Assembly (NCBI GenBank): GCA_030066985.1
Contig: JASJAN010000040.1
Span: forward strand, 1-54,448
DNA length: 54,448 nt
Source: Desulfobacterales bacterium
GTDB taxonomy: Bacteria > Desulfobacterota > Desulfobacteria > Desulfobacterales > JAHEIW01
Direction of reading: 5' to 3'
The first letter of the stretch is position 1. Each line of letters opens with the position of its first letter. Of this stretch, positions 18,265 to 27,298 are shown piece by piece. The notes below the pieces were generated by a model. It saw nothing but the letters and a program-made list of their open reading frames with translations. It had not been told where the DNA came from and did no database searches. The position numbers and the translations under genes are program-made.

Positions 18265-18466
18265 CAGGCCGTTTAATCTCTCTGGAAGAGATATACACTT
18301 TAAAATTGTGACTTTTTGAGCCAATCTTCTAAACCTTTCATGCACACACCTATGATTTGATAAGCTGCGTTTAATTTCTCTAAAATGTTCAAACAAATTA
18401 AGTATTCTGCAGAATATGTCAAAATCGATCCGGTATTCAATTTCACTCACAGCTCTAATGCTCGAG

Positions 18467-18519
18467 TTGACTTCCGCGTCATTACCCTTAATATTTTAAT
18501 AAGGAGTACGCACACTCCT
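18467..18519 (+). promoter_or_regulatory. Sigma70-like promoter and 5' hairpin of the small cysteine-rich gene
   Basis: TTGACT at 18467-18472 is spaced 17 bp from AATATT at 18490-18495, which places the transcription start near 18503. Directly there lies a short hairpin, AGGAGT-ACGCAC-ACTCCT (18502-18519). The gene start follows after about 75 bp of leader, which has a GGGAGG ribosome-binding site at its end. Confidence 0.55.
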
Positions 18520-18577
18520 GAGCCTAATTGAATAAGTTCTAACTACACCCGCTAACGGTTCACAAGGGAGGTGCCAC

Positions 18578-18748
18578 ATGGCCAATCATGAAAATGCAAA
18601 GATTTGCTGTTCAATGGAAAAAAGAAGGTTGATGGATGACCTTGAACGCTGTGATTTTTGTTCAGAAAATTATGAGGAATTTCACAACTGTTATCGCAAG
18701 GCAGCTCGCGAAAGCGGAAAGCGGTCACGAGCCTGTATTAACGGCTGA
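18578..18748 (+). CDS. 56-residue cysteine-rich protein, unknown
   Basis: The frame starts at ATG 18578 with AAGGGAGG seven bases upstream, and stops at TGA 18746. The protein is charged and has six cysteines: a CC pair near residue 10, a CDFC motif near residues 25-28, and two single cysteines further on (HNCYRKAA and RACING). The spacing suggests metal binding (zinc or Fe-S), but no known family fits clearly. A likely promoter lies upstream and a terminator 90 bp downstream, so it is transcribed alone. It is too short for usual gene finders and is well supported by its signals. Confidence 0.75.
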   Translation: MANHENAKICCSMEKRRLMDDLERCDFCSENYEEFHNCYRKAARESGKRSRACING

Positions 18749-18838
18749 TAAACAGCCATTATCCAGATGCCTTAAGCGCTCCCCATCGTTTTTTCAAAAT
18801 TAACAAAATAAAACTACAACATATCATCCTTTAAACCT

Positions 18839-18867
18839 AAAGCCCGGCGGTGTTACCGGGCTTTTTT
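18839..18867 (+). terminator. Rho-independent terminator
   Basis: The stem AGCCCGG / CCGGGCT (18841-18847 and 18856-18862) with loop CGGTGTTA is followed by a T-run to 18867. It ends the transcript of the 56-residue gene, about 90 bp after its stop. Confidence 0.85.
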
Positions 18868-18952
18868 CTGACATAGTTGTTTGTAAATTACAGCTTAAGC
18901 CCAAACAGTCAGAATCAAAGCAAAGCGGTTCATCTGTTAGGAAGGGGTTCAT

Positions 18953-19492
18953 ATGGATTTCCAATTTTGCCCTTTTTGTGGCCAGACGCTCAAGCAGTCA
19001 GAGAGCGCCCAAATGGCGCATCTCTTTTGTGACCATTGTCGCTGGACCCACTACCGCAATCCTACCGTAGGTGTTGCCGTTATTGTGGTTGAGGAAAATG
19101 ATCTGCTGCTGGTCAAAAGATTGGGTTCGTATGCCCATCAGTGGTGTATTCCCTGTGGCCACGTGGAATGGAACGAGGATATCCGAATGGCTGCGGTACG
19201 GGAGTTTAAAGAGGAAACTGGTTTGCAAGTAGCGGTAGGCCCTGTGTTTGATGTGCATTCCAACTTCCACGATAAGGAACGGCAAACTGTCGGGATCTGG
19301 TTCTGGGGGACAGTCACCGGGGGTAAACTGCAAGCTGGCTCTGATGCGGCTGAGGTCCGATTTTTTGCGCTTGATGATCTGCCATCAGCGCTGGCCTTTC
19401 CCACCGACCGTTTGATTTGTAACAAACTCAAACGCTGTCTGTCTTCCGGCGATTGGTCGACCTGGCTGAATTCCTGTCCGGCTCAAAGATAA
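18953..19492 (+). CDS. Nudix hydrolase with N-terminal zinc ribbon
   Basis: A CPFC (C6, C9) and CDHC (C26, C29) zinc ribbon precedes the Nudix box [20 protein letters not shown] (residues 69-88), which has the REx2EE core. It has the same architecture as 14450-15013, but the body differs, so the two are distant paralogues. The substrate is a nucleoside diphosphate linked to another group, not further defined. It starts about 85 bp after the terminator and is probably transcribed with the TPR gene that follows it. Confidence 0.86.
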   Translation: MDFQFCPFCGQTLKQSESAQMAHLFCDHCRWTHYRNPTVGVAVIVVEENDLLLVKRLGSYAHQWCIPCGHVEWNEDIRMAAVREFKEETGLQVAVGPVFDVHSNFHDKERQTVGIWFWGTVTGGKLQAGSDAAEVRFFALDDLPSALAFPTDRLICNKLKRCLSSGDWSTWLNSCPAQR

Positions 19493-19562
19493 ACGATTAA
19501 ATAGATTTACCCGGCCGTTTTCGTGTTTATATTTAGGCAAATTTGACAGTTTAGGGGGGGAA

Positions 19563-20180
19563 ATGGCAAAAAAACAAAAACTGGAACAGGGTCAGTATGT
19601 CCGCAAGGAAATATTTTTAATGGTCTCGCTGCTGTGCCTGGCAGTGGGGTTTTTCGGTGGGGTTGTCTTTGCGGTTTTTAAGTCCGATTCGCGTGCACCG
19701 GTCACTTCTCCACCAGCCCAAATGGGAGCACCCTCATCGGTAAGCGCTGATCGGATTGCAGCCCTCAAACGCCAGACCGAGGCTGAGCCCGGAAATGTTA
19801 AAGTCTGGACAGAATTGGGAAATGCCTATTTCGATTCCGATCAGCACCAAGCATCCATTTCCGCCTATCGCAAAGCACTGGATCTGGACCCCCATAATCC
19901 CAATGTTTGGACCGACATGGGTGTCATGTACCGGCGCAGCGGCAAACCTGAAGAAGCTATCAAAGCCTTTGACCAGGCCATTTCCGTAGATCCCAAACAC
20001 GAAGTATCCCGCATGAATAAAGGCATTGTGATGCTGCATGATCTCAATGACGCCGATGGCGCCATCAAAGCCTGGGAAGGGCTGCTGGAGGTGAATCCGA
20101 TTGCCGTGGCACCCAACGGCATTTCAATTGATCAGATGGTCACGCAGCTCAAAAAGCAGCAGGCGGGACAAAAGCCTTAG
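19563..20180 (+). CDS. TPR protein with one membrane anchor
   Basis: A basic N-terminus and a single membrane helix (about residues 18-40) lead into a linker and then three tetratricopeptide repeats, with hallmarks such as VWTELGNAYFDSDQHQASI and VWTDMGVMYRRSGKPEEAI. This layout resembles the NrfG/CcmH-type TPR chaperones that serve cytochrome c maturation and other assembly factors on the periplasmic side; the partner is not known. The ribosome-binding site is GGGGGGG just before the ATG. Its stop codon overlaps that of the convergent Hsp33 gene. Confidence 0.82.
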   Translation: MAKKQKLEQGQYVRKEIFLMVSLLCLAVGFFGGVVFAVFKSDSRAPVTSPPAQMGAPSSVSADRIAALKRQTEAEPGNVKVWTELGNAYFDSDQHQASISAYRKALDLDPHNPNVWTDMGVMYRRSGKPEEAIKAFDQAISVDPKHEVSRMNKGIVMLHDLNDADGAIKAWEGLLEVNPIAVAPNGISIDQMVTQLKKQQAGQKP

Positions 20181-21118
20181 CGCAAATGCACTTTGGAACT
20201 GTAAACTTGCTGGATCTCTTCTTTTGAAAATCTATAGCTTGTATTGCAAAAATGACAGCGCATCTCAAGCGGAAACGGCCCCTGATCGCGGATATCCTGC
20301 AATTGATCAATAGGCAGCATCTTTAGAACACGTCGCAGGCGTTCAGGGCTGCAATGGCACATAAACTCAATGCGCTTATCGGCCAGAAAGTGGGGCGTGT
20401 ATTTTATGAATACCTTCTGCACCAAATCCTGAGGTTCCTGCCCATCGGCAAAGGCTTCACCTAACGACGGAAATTCAATCACCAAATCCTCAAGCTCCGC
20501 GGCCAGTGTATCATCAGCACCGGGCATGGCCTGCAAGAACAGCCCACCGGCACCGGTTACCTGTCCGTCCTTATCGTACTTAATACTGAGGTTGAATGCG
20601 GTCGGGATTTGCTCGGATGTCAGATAATAATTGGCCAAATCCTGAGCGATGTTGCCGTATTCCAAGGCGATTTTGCTGGTAAACGGCTGTTTGGCATCTG
20701 CCATGTTGCGAATCACCGAGAGAAACCCGGCACCAAAAAAAGGGGAGAGATCAAAATTTTCCATGGGCTTGTCAATCGGAATCGGCACATTTTTCAAAAA
20801 CCCGCGCACCTCACCGAAAGTGTTGGCCTCCACTGTAAGGCCCTTGATGGGCCCCGAGCATTCGATCTTTAAACTGACACTCTCGATGCCTTTTATATTA
20901 GCAGACATCAAGGCAACGCCCAGATAGGCCCGCCCCAGCACCAGGGTCTCCAAGATGCCCAGCTCATGGTTGGCGCGCATTTCATTGACCATGCGCGTGC
21001 CATGCAAAACTGCACCCCGAACCGCACCATCGGCCAGTAAAAAATTATACAGGCGATCCTTGGCGCTGGCCACTAAGCGTTCTTTTAAGGATTCAGCCGG
21101 AAGCTGTTTTTTAATCAC
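20177..21118 (-). CDS. hslO: Redox-regulated chaperone Hsp33
   Basis: A 313-residue protein of the Hsp33 family with the zinc site at the C-terminus: CHC (residues 254-256) and CHFC (288-291), the pairs that lose zinc on oxidation and unfold the linker to activate the holdase. The N-terminal core starts with the typical LADGAVRGAVLHGTRMV. The start is GTG 21118, because AAGG lies upstream at a good distance; a longer reading would run deep into the upstream gene. Its start overlaps the stop of the PdeM gene (GTGATTAA), so the two are coupled. In most genomes hslO is not part of the ligase-associated cluster. Confidence 0.9.
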   Translation of the reverse strand: MIKKQLPAESLKERLVASAKDRLYNFLLADGAVRGAVLHGTRMVNEMRANHELGILETLVLGRAYLGVALMSANIKGIESVSLKIECSGPIKGLTVEANTFGEVRGFLKNVPIPIDKPMENFDLSPFFGAGFLSVIRNMADAKQPFTSKIALEYGNIAQDLANYYLTSEQIPTAFNLSIKYDKDGQVTGAGGLFLQAMPGADDTLAAELEDLVIEFPSLGEAFADGQEPQDLVQKVFIKYTPHFLADKRIEFMCHCSPERLRRVLKMLPIDQLQDIRDQGPFPLEMRCHFCNTSYRFSKEEIQQVYSSKVHLR

Positions 21119-21806
21119 GACGTGATACCTTGCTTTTCTCCGTTGTTGGCCGGATTGGAGCTGGCATAATCTGATCTTCGGCGACAATATACACACGATC
21201 CCCGGCAGAGGGGCGTACGAGGTGATGCCCGGTGAAACTGCCAAATGCCGGTAAGATAGCATAATCGGCAGAAAAATAGAAACAGGCAAAGCGTTCCTTA
21301 TGCCGCCCTTTTCCCTTTAGCATAACGGCCGGATGAACATGGCCGGCGATCGTGTATCCGCGGGCCTGCTGACAGGGTTGATGCGCGAAAATGATGGGTC
21401 CGAGGCTGTAATCCTTCTGAACGTGATCAATTCTTAATTCCGATGGCGGATCGCCGGACCTGCGGTCGTGATTTCCCTGAATCAGTCTGATGCGAAGATC
21501 TGAAAAATTTTGACGCCACTGACGCAATTCGCTCAAAACATAGCGGCTTTTGCTGCTGGCAGAATGAATCAAATCGCCCAGGATGACCAGTTGGCGCGGC
21601 CGAAGCAAACTGATCAAATCTGCCAGGCGGTCCAGATCATGGCGGGTCGTTCCCCTGGGGATGGCAATACCCTGCGAGCGAAAACTTGCTGCTTTGCCGA
21701 AATGCGGATCGGCAATGAGCAGTATCCCTTGTTCCTTCCAGAATGCTGCACGTTGCGCCATCAGAAGGAAATGATTTTGCTGTATGGTGTGCCAGGTCGA
21801 TTTCAT
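21111..21806 (-). CDS. pdeM: Ligase-associated metallophosphoesterase PdeM
   Basis: A 231-residue calcineurin-like phosphoesterase with all metal motifs: ADPHFGK (D33, H35), GDLIHS (77-82), GNHD (111-114) and GHVHP (155-159). This is the PdeM-type phosphoesterase of the ligase-associated repair cluster, thought to be a Mn-dependent DNA endonuclease or phosphatase. The ATG has only a weak AAGA upstream. It follows the helicase gene after 74 bp and overlaps hslO by 8 bp. Confidence 0.88.
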   Translation of the reverse strand: MKSTWHTIQQNHFLLMAQRAAFWKEQGILLIADPHFGKAASFRSQGIAIPRGTTRHDLDRLADLISLLRPRQLVILGDLIHSASSKSRYVLSELRQWRQNFSDLRIRLIQGNHDRRSGDPPSELRIDHVQKDYSLGPIIFAHQPCQQARGYTIAGHVHPAVMLKGKGRHKERFACFYFSADYAILPAFGSFTGHHLVRPSAGDRVYIVAEDQIMPAPIRPTTEKSKVSRRD

Positions 21807-21880
21807 TTTGCAATCTTAAAGTATATGCTGTATTGATACCACCCCCAATCACATGACGGCCCTTTCAGTCTTCGCCTTGC

Positions 21881-24400
21881 TCACGACACCTTATCCGCAG
21901 CTGCTTCAAGCCGCAATTGCATTTTGCGGACGCGGTCCGTCAGTTTTTCCGAGCTGATTTTGGCCCGTAGGCGATTGACCATAATGGGAAACGCCAGCGG
22001 TGTGGGGTGCTGGACATCGACGATGTGTATCCGGCTTGCAGACATCTTGTTCAAGGTGGCCGTTAAGCGTTGATGCTCCAGTTGGTTTTCCAAAACCTCG
22101 CGGTCGGCCTGCGCTACAAGAAAATTGTCCGGTTCATAGCGCTTGAAAACATTAAAAATCAGGCTGCTCGATGCCTGAATCTGGCTGTTTTTCTTCGGCC
22201 TTCCAGGGTATCCTTGAAATACGAGACCGGCAATTCTGGCAATTTCGCGAAATTGCCGCCGTGCCATTTCAGACACATTAACACTTTGCAAAATATCATC
22301 GAGCAGGTTTTCAGTTGCCATCAGTTGTTTTACATTCGATCGTTGCAACGGAATATTGGCATCTGACAGCAGTTCGAAACCGTAGTCATTAACAGCCATG
22401 GAAATGGTCAGCGGCTTTAGTTTAGCCAAACGAAAAGCGAGCAGCGCTGCCAACCCCTCATGCGTCAGATGACCCTCGAAGGGATAAACGAAAAGATGAA
22501 AACCATCACGGGATGTGAGGCGCTCTATCAACAGCGTATTTTCATCCGGCAGCATTGACCATTGGGTCTGCAGTTCAAGCAACGGTTTGACGGCCGTCAA
22601 TTCTGTGCTGTCAAATCGATTTTGCCCGGCGTGCTTCATTTGTAGACGAACCGAATATGCCAGCTGGCTAGACAGCGGCATTCTGCCTCCCATCCATTGC
22701 GGCACAGGGCCTTTGTGCGGCCCCGCTTTTTTGACCAGTAGCGTCATGTCCTTGATCTTGACAAATTCCAGCTTATGGCCGGCAAAAACAAAGCGGTCAC
22801 CTTTATTGAGCCTGGCGGCAAAGCTTTCTTCAATGGTTCCCAACCGTCGTCCATTGCGGTACTTGACGGCCATGGCGGCATCACTGGTGATGGTGCCGAT
22901 GTTCATACGATGTCGTTTAAGGATCTCCTTGTTGCGAACGTGGTAGCTGCCGTTTTTGCGGACGAGGCGAGCATATTCAGGATAGGCCTGCAATGTCGGC
23001 CCGCCGCTTGTGACAAATTCCAGGACGCGTTTGAATTCAGCGTAGGTTAACTGACCGAAGGCATGGGTGTTCTTGGCTTCGCGGTAAATATCATCGGCTG
23101 AAAAGCCGCCGCCGGACGCGATGGTAATCAAATGCTGGGATAAGACATCCAGGGGGTTGATCACCGGTTGGCGCAGCTCGATGTTGCTCTTAACTATCGC
23201 CTGTCTGGCCGCCGCGATTTCAATTAGCTCCAGCGCATTGGTGGGCACACAGGTGATGCGACTGCGTTCACCCGGCTGGTGCCCGCTGCGGCCGGCGCGC
23301 TGCATCAAGCGGGCAATGCCTTTGGGGCTGCCAATCTGGATGACGTGGTCGACCGGTAAAAAATCTACTCCCAGATCAAGGCTTGAGGTGCAAACGACAC
23401 ATTTGAGCTGCCCCTGCTGCAATTGGCTTTCGACAAATTGGCGCTTTTTTTTATCCAGCGAGCCATGGTGTAAAGCCATGCGACCTGCCCAAGCAGGCTG
23501 CGCTTCCAGAATGGCTTGATACCAGATTTCAGTTTGCGAGCGCGTATTGGTAAACACCAGGGTGCTGCGGGCAGCTGCAATGGTTTCAATGACCTGTGGC
23601 AACAAGGTGAGCCCCAGATGCCCGGCCCATGGGAAGCGCTCGATGTGCTCAGGCACGACACTTTCAACCGTAATTTCTTTGGGCATCAGCCCCTGTATTT
23701 TCAATCCGCCGGCTGCCCGGGCTCCCAACAACACCTGCATGGCGGTATCGGTGTTGCCCAGTGTTGCTGAAAGCCCCCAAATTCGCAAGTCTGGGCACCA
23801 GCTGTGCAGGCGGGCCATGGCCAGTTGCGCCAAAACCCCGCGCTTGCTGCCCATCAGTTCATGCCATTCATCGGCGATAATTGCAGCCAGGGAGCTGAAC
23901 TTACGCTTTGAGCCGGGATATGACAACAGGAGCGAAAGACTTTCAGGGGTGGTAATCAAAACAGCGGGCAATTGTTTTTGCTGCCGGGAGCGCACCGAAG
24001 CGGGCGTGTCCCCGGTGCGTGTTTCCACTGTCCAGTCCAGCTCAACAGTCGATAAAGGTTCGCGCAATGCCTGGCAGATGTCCTCTGCCAAGGCACGCAG
24101 GGGTGTTAACCACAAGACCTTTAAGGCTGGCAATTTTGCGCCCGGGTCTGCAGATGGACCTTCGCCTGAATGGCGGTTGTGCGTATCGGTAAGCTCCGCC
24201 ATCAGAGGGCCCATAAAAGCTGCATAGGTTTTTCCAATACCGGTGGGCGCATGAATCAAACCGCTGCGGCCCTGCAGGTAAGCATGCCATGCCTGTTTCT
24301 GAAAATCGAACGGCCGCCACTTTTTCGATTGAAACCAGCGGGTCACCTGCTTGAAAGCGGGCCGATATCGTTTGCTAAATGTTGGCGGTTGTCGGGTCAT
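21881..24400 (-). CDS. Ligase-associated DNA-damage DEXH-box helicase (Lhr-core type)
   Basis: An 839-residue superfamily 2 helicase. Walker A is APTGIGKT (51-58), motif II is DEWH (177-180), and motif VI is QRAGRSGHQPG. A C-terminal winged-helix and beta domain follow the two RecA-like domains, as in Lhr-core helicases (the ligase-associated DEXH box family). It is expected to unwind 3'-tailed nucleic acid with ATP, coordinating with the neighbouring ligase and nuclease. It begins 13 bp after the ligase gene. Confidence 0.92.
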   Translation of the reverse strand: MTRQPPTFSKRYRPAFKQVTRWFQSKKWRPFDFQKQAWHAYLQGRSGLIHAPTGIGKTYAAFMGPLMAELTDTHNRHSGEGPSADPGAKLPALKVLWLTPLRALAEDICQALREPLSTVELDWTVETRTGDTPASVRSRQQKQLPAVLITTPESLSLLLSYPGSKRKFSSLAAIIADEWHELMGSKRGVLAQLAMARLHSWCPDLRIWGLSATLGNTDTAMQVLLGARAAGGLKIQGLMPKEITVESVVPEHIERFPWAGHLGLTLLPQVIETIAAARSTLVFTNTRSQTEIWYQAILEAQPAWAGRMALHHGSLDKKKRQFVESQLQQGQLKCVVCTSSLDLGVDFLPVDHVIQIGSPKGIARLMQRAGRSGHQPGERSRITCVPTNALELIEIAAARQAIVKSNIELRQPVINPLDVLSQHLITIASGGGFSADDIYREAKNTHAFGQLTYAEFKRVLEFVTSGGPTLQAYPEYARLVRKNGSYHVRNKEILKRHRMNIGTITSDAAMAVKYRNGRRLGTIEESFAARLNKGDRFVFAGHKLEFVKIKDMTLLVKKAGPHKGPVPQWMGGRMPLSSQLAYSVRLQMKHAGQNRFDSTELTAVKPLLELQTQWSMLPDENTLLIERLTSRDGFHLFVYPFEGHLTHEGLAALLAFRLAKLKPLTISMAVNDYGFELLSDANIPLQRSNVKQLMATENLLDDILQSVNVSEMARRQFREIARIAGLVFQGYPGRPKKNSQIQASSSLIFNVFKRYEPDNFLVAQADREVLENQLEHQRLTATLNKMSASRIHIVDVQHPTPLAFPIMVNRLRAKISSEKLTDRVRKMQLRLEAAADKVS

Positions 24401-24413
24401 GAATTCTCTTTGG

Positions 24414-26003
24414 TCAGGCAGCTGTCAGCAGGGATTTTAACGTCTGCAGCGAATCGGCATCCTGTATTTTTTTATCAGTTCGCCAGCGCGATATGCGCGG
24501 GAATCGGACGGCGATACCGGATTTGTGACGGGAGGATTGGCGAATGTCTTCAAAGGCGATTTCAAATACCAGCTGCGGTTCGACAGAGCGCACCGGCCCG
24601 AAGCGCTCCAGCGTATGGGTGCGAACGAAGCGGTCCACCTGACGAATTTCTGCATCTGTTAATCCTGAATAGGCTTTGGCAAAGGGCACCAGTTTGTCCG
24701 CATCCCAGACCGCAAAGGTGTAATCCGTATAAAGTCCGGAGCGCCGTCCATGGCCGCGCTGGGCGTAAAGCAGCACGGCATCGATCATCAGCGGATCCAC
24801 TTTCCACTTCCACCAATCACCCCGGCGGCGTCCCACACGGTAAGGTGAAGACAAGCGCTTTAACATCAAACCCTCGACACCCCGGCTGCGGGCCTGCTCT
24901 CTGGCCCCGGCCAGCTGTTGCCAACTGCCGGCGGTGACCGGTGATATTTTCAAGATCTTATCGTCCGGCAGTGTGGCTGAGATTTGTGTCAGGGCCTCAA
25001 AACGTTGCGTGAGGGTGTGGTCGCGTACATCTTTTCCGTCAACTTCCAGGATATCATAGGCCATCAGGATCACTGGCACCTCTTTTAGCAGTTTGGGGCC
25101 GACGTTTTTACGGCCGATGCGGCGCTGAAGTTCGGAAAAATTTAATGGCCGCTCGTTATCCCAGGCTAAAATCTCACCATCGAGCACGGTTCCGTTGGGT
25201 AACCTTTCAGCGGCCTGCGATATCTCCGGAAATTTATCGGTCACCAATTCTTCCCCCCGAGACCAGATAAACACCTGATCCTGCCGTTTGATCACCTGGG
25301 CGCGAATACCGTCCCATTTCCATTCAGCCTGCCAGTCATTGATGTCTCCCAGGTCGGTGGTTTTCTGATCGAGCGGGTAAGCCAGATAAAACGGATAGGG
25401 CCGACTGATGTCACTATCGCTTGTGTCGGTTGACAGAATCTGATGATAGGTTTGTGCGTCGGGCGTCCAGTCTCCCATCAAGCGATGTGCGATCACAGCG
25501 GCATCGATGCCGCTCAGCTGCGAAAGTGCCCGGGTCACCAAACGTTGCGATACTCCGACCCGAAAGGCACCGGTGATCAGTTTGTTGCACACAAATCGCT
25601 GCGGGCTGTCCAGCTGCTGCCACGTATCCAGGATGGTTTTTTGCTGGTCCGTTTCGTCTTTTCCGCGCAGGGGTAAAAGGATGTCTTCGATCCAGACGTG
25701 CAACGGCCGGTTTTGCAACCGAGTGCTCAGGGGCAATACCAGGGTAATGGTTTCCGCCAGATCGCCGACCACGTCATAGGAAGCATCAAACAACCAATTG
25801 GGTATACCGGCAAGCTGGGCGGCCCATTCTCTGAGCTTGCGTGTCGGGACCACCTGACGCGGCTTGCGGCCAATCAGAAAATGAATGGCCCAGACGGCAT
25901 CCTTCGGAGGCGCTTGCTGAAAATAATCCACCAGGGCCTGGATCTTGACATTGGTCCGGGTGGTTTCATCCAGAGCCGTATAGAGTTGCGCAAATAATTT
26001 CAT
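24414..26003 (-). CDS. ATP-dependent DNA ligase of the ligase-associated repair cluster
   Basis: A 529-residue ATP-dependent ligase. The nucleotidyl lysine is K229 in KWDGIR, motif III follows as DGEILAW, motif IV as EGLMLKR and motif V as WWKWKVDP. An N-terminal DNA-binding domain (about residues 1-200) precedes the catalytic core, and an OB domain follows it, as in the bacterial LigC/LigB-type ligases of this cluster. It seals nicks using ATP rather than NAD, and is distinct from LigA. It is 36 bp downstream of the exonuclease gene. Confidence 0.92.
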   Translation of the reverse strand: MKLFAQLYTALDETTRTNVKIQALVDYFQQAPPKDAVWAIHFLIGRKPRQVVPTRKLREWAAQLAGIPNWLFDASYDVVGDLAETITLVLPLSTRLQNRPLHVWIEDILLPLRGKDETDQQKTILDTWQQLDSPQRFVCNKLITGAFRVGVSQRLVTRALSQLSGIDAAVIAHRLMGDWTPDAQTYHQILSTDTSDSDISRPYPFYLAYPLDQKTTDLGDINDWQAEWKWDGIRAQVIKRQDQVFIWSRGEELVTDKFPEISQAAERLPNGTVLDGEILAWDNERPLNFSELQRRIGRKNVGPKLLKEVPVILMAYDILEVDGKDVRDHTLTQRFEALTQISATLPDDKILKISPVTAGSWQQLAGAREQARSRGVEGLMLKRLSSPYRVGRRRGDWWKWKVDPLMIDAVLLYAQRGHGRRSGLYTDYTFAVWDADKLVPFAKAYSGLTDAEIRQVDRFVRTHTLERFGPVRSVEPQLVFEIAFEDIRQSSRHKSGIAVRFPRISRWRTDKKIQDADSLQTLKSLLTAA

Positions 26004-26039
26004 AATAATGATCGAGGATATTTTAGATCGCTAAATCAC

Positions 26040-27050
26040 CTATGCCTCGGTGCGATCGATTCCGCTGCTGAACCGGGTGTCGACCTGACGGGCGTTTAAG
26101 CCCTGCTCCTGCAGGTACTGAACCACTTCGGCTGTGTAGCCGTGTGTTACCCAGATGTTTTCCGCTTCGCTGGCCATAATCGTTTTGATCAATCCGCTCC
26201 AATCGGAATGGTCTGAGAGCACAAATCCACGATCGACGGACCGCCGTCGGCGCATGCCGCGGATCTGCATCCAGCCGGAGGTAAACGCTTTGCTGACGTT
26301 GGTAAATCTTTTGGTGTAGGCCGGCGTATCGGCTGAAGGCGGTACGACCACCATTCCGCCGACAAAGGCATTCTTTTTTTCCACACTGGCTACGTGGCGG
26401 GTTTCCGGCAGTGAAATACCCGCCTGCAGATAGCATTTGTTAACATTTTCAACCGCACCATGCGTGAAAATTGGGCCGAGAGTTGCGTCCAGTCCGGCAA
26501 TGACCCGCTGAGCCTTACCCAGCGAATATGCAAACAACACACTGGTTTTTTCAGCAGCCTGGTTGGACCGCCACCAGCCATTAATGTCTGCAAAGACGTC
26601 TGTTTGCGGTCGCCATTTAAAAACAGGCAGGCCAAACGTCGATTCGGTCACAAATGTATCGCATTTAAGCTGCTCGAAAGCAGCGCAGGTCGTATCCGAC
26701 TCGATTTTGTAATCGCCGGAAACCACCCAGACTTCGCCTTTGTGTTCGATTCTGACCTGAGCGGATCCGAGCACATGTCCGGCCGGATGCAATGATACAC
26801 TCACACCGTTGAGCGCCACTTTTTCCCCGTAGCCTACTGATTGCAACCGGATATCATTTCCCAGTCGCAGCCGCAAAATTCCTTCACCGTCCGATGCAGC
26901 CAGGTAATGCCGGCAATCCGGCCGGGCATGATCGGCATGTGCGTGGGTGATGACCGCGCGGTCGACCGCCTGCCAGGGATCGATGTAAAAATCGCCCGGC
27001 CGGCAGTAAATGCCGGCCGCAGTTATTTCGAGAAGCTCATTTTTAGGCAT
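26040..27050 (-). CDS. Ligase-associated exonuclease (MBL/beta-CASP-like)
   Basis: A 336-residue metallo-beta-lactamase-fold nuclease. Metal ligands include THAHADHARPD (HAHADH at 36-41), HPAGHVLGS, SGDYK, LSDHSDW and HGY near the end, as in the SNM1/CPSF-like nucleases of the ligase-associated cluster. The ATG at 27050 has AAGGTGA upstream. The longer form from 27083 (11 more residues) is possible but has no such site. It is the first gene of the repair operon and lies upstream of the ligase. Confidence 0.9.
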   Translation of the reverse strand: MPKNELLEITAAGIYCRPGDFYIDPWQAVDRAVITHAHADHARPDCRHYLAASDGEGILRLRLGNDIRLQSVGYGEKVALNGVSVSLHPAGHVLGSAQVRIEHKGEVWVVSGDYKIESDTTCAAFEQLKCDTFVTESTFGLPVFKWRPQTDVFADINGWWRSNQAAEKTSVLFAYSLGKAQRVIAGLDATLGPIFTHGAVENVNKCYLQAGISLPETRHVASVEKKNAFVGGMVVVPPSADTPAYTKRFTNVSKAFTSGWMQIRGMRRRRSVDRGFVLSDHSDWSGLIKTIMASEAENIWVTHGYTAEVVQYLQEQGLNARQVDTRFSSGIDRTEA

Positions 27051-27191
27051 GGACCGATCACCTTCACGTTGATTTTTGACCAATCGTTAACATAATTACC
27101 CATGAGGTCTTTGCAATATGTCAATCTATCGTAGGGGTACGGGGAACCAATCTTTTGCCTGCAAACAATATACAAAGAAAAGTAATACATT

Positions 27192-27259
27192 TGGTTTCAG
27201 GTGTCAGGTGTCAGGTTTCAGGGCCGATTACAAGGGCTGACACCTGAAACCTGAAACCA
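27192..27259. repeat. Inverted array of the TTTCAG/GTGTCAG word repeat, second copy
   Basis: Arms TGGTTTCAGGTGTCAGGTG... (27192-27214) and its near-perfect complement (27237-27259) match at 22 of 23 positions. It sits between two divergent genes, so it cannot be only a terminator. See also 811-980. Confidence 0.85.
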
Positions 27260-27298
27260 TATTTTGCTAATGAGTTAGAAATGGGCTAAGAACTTAAA

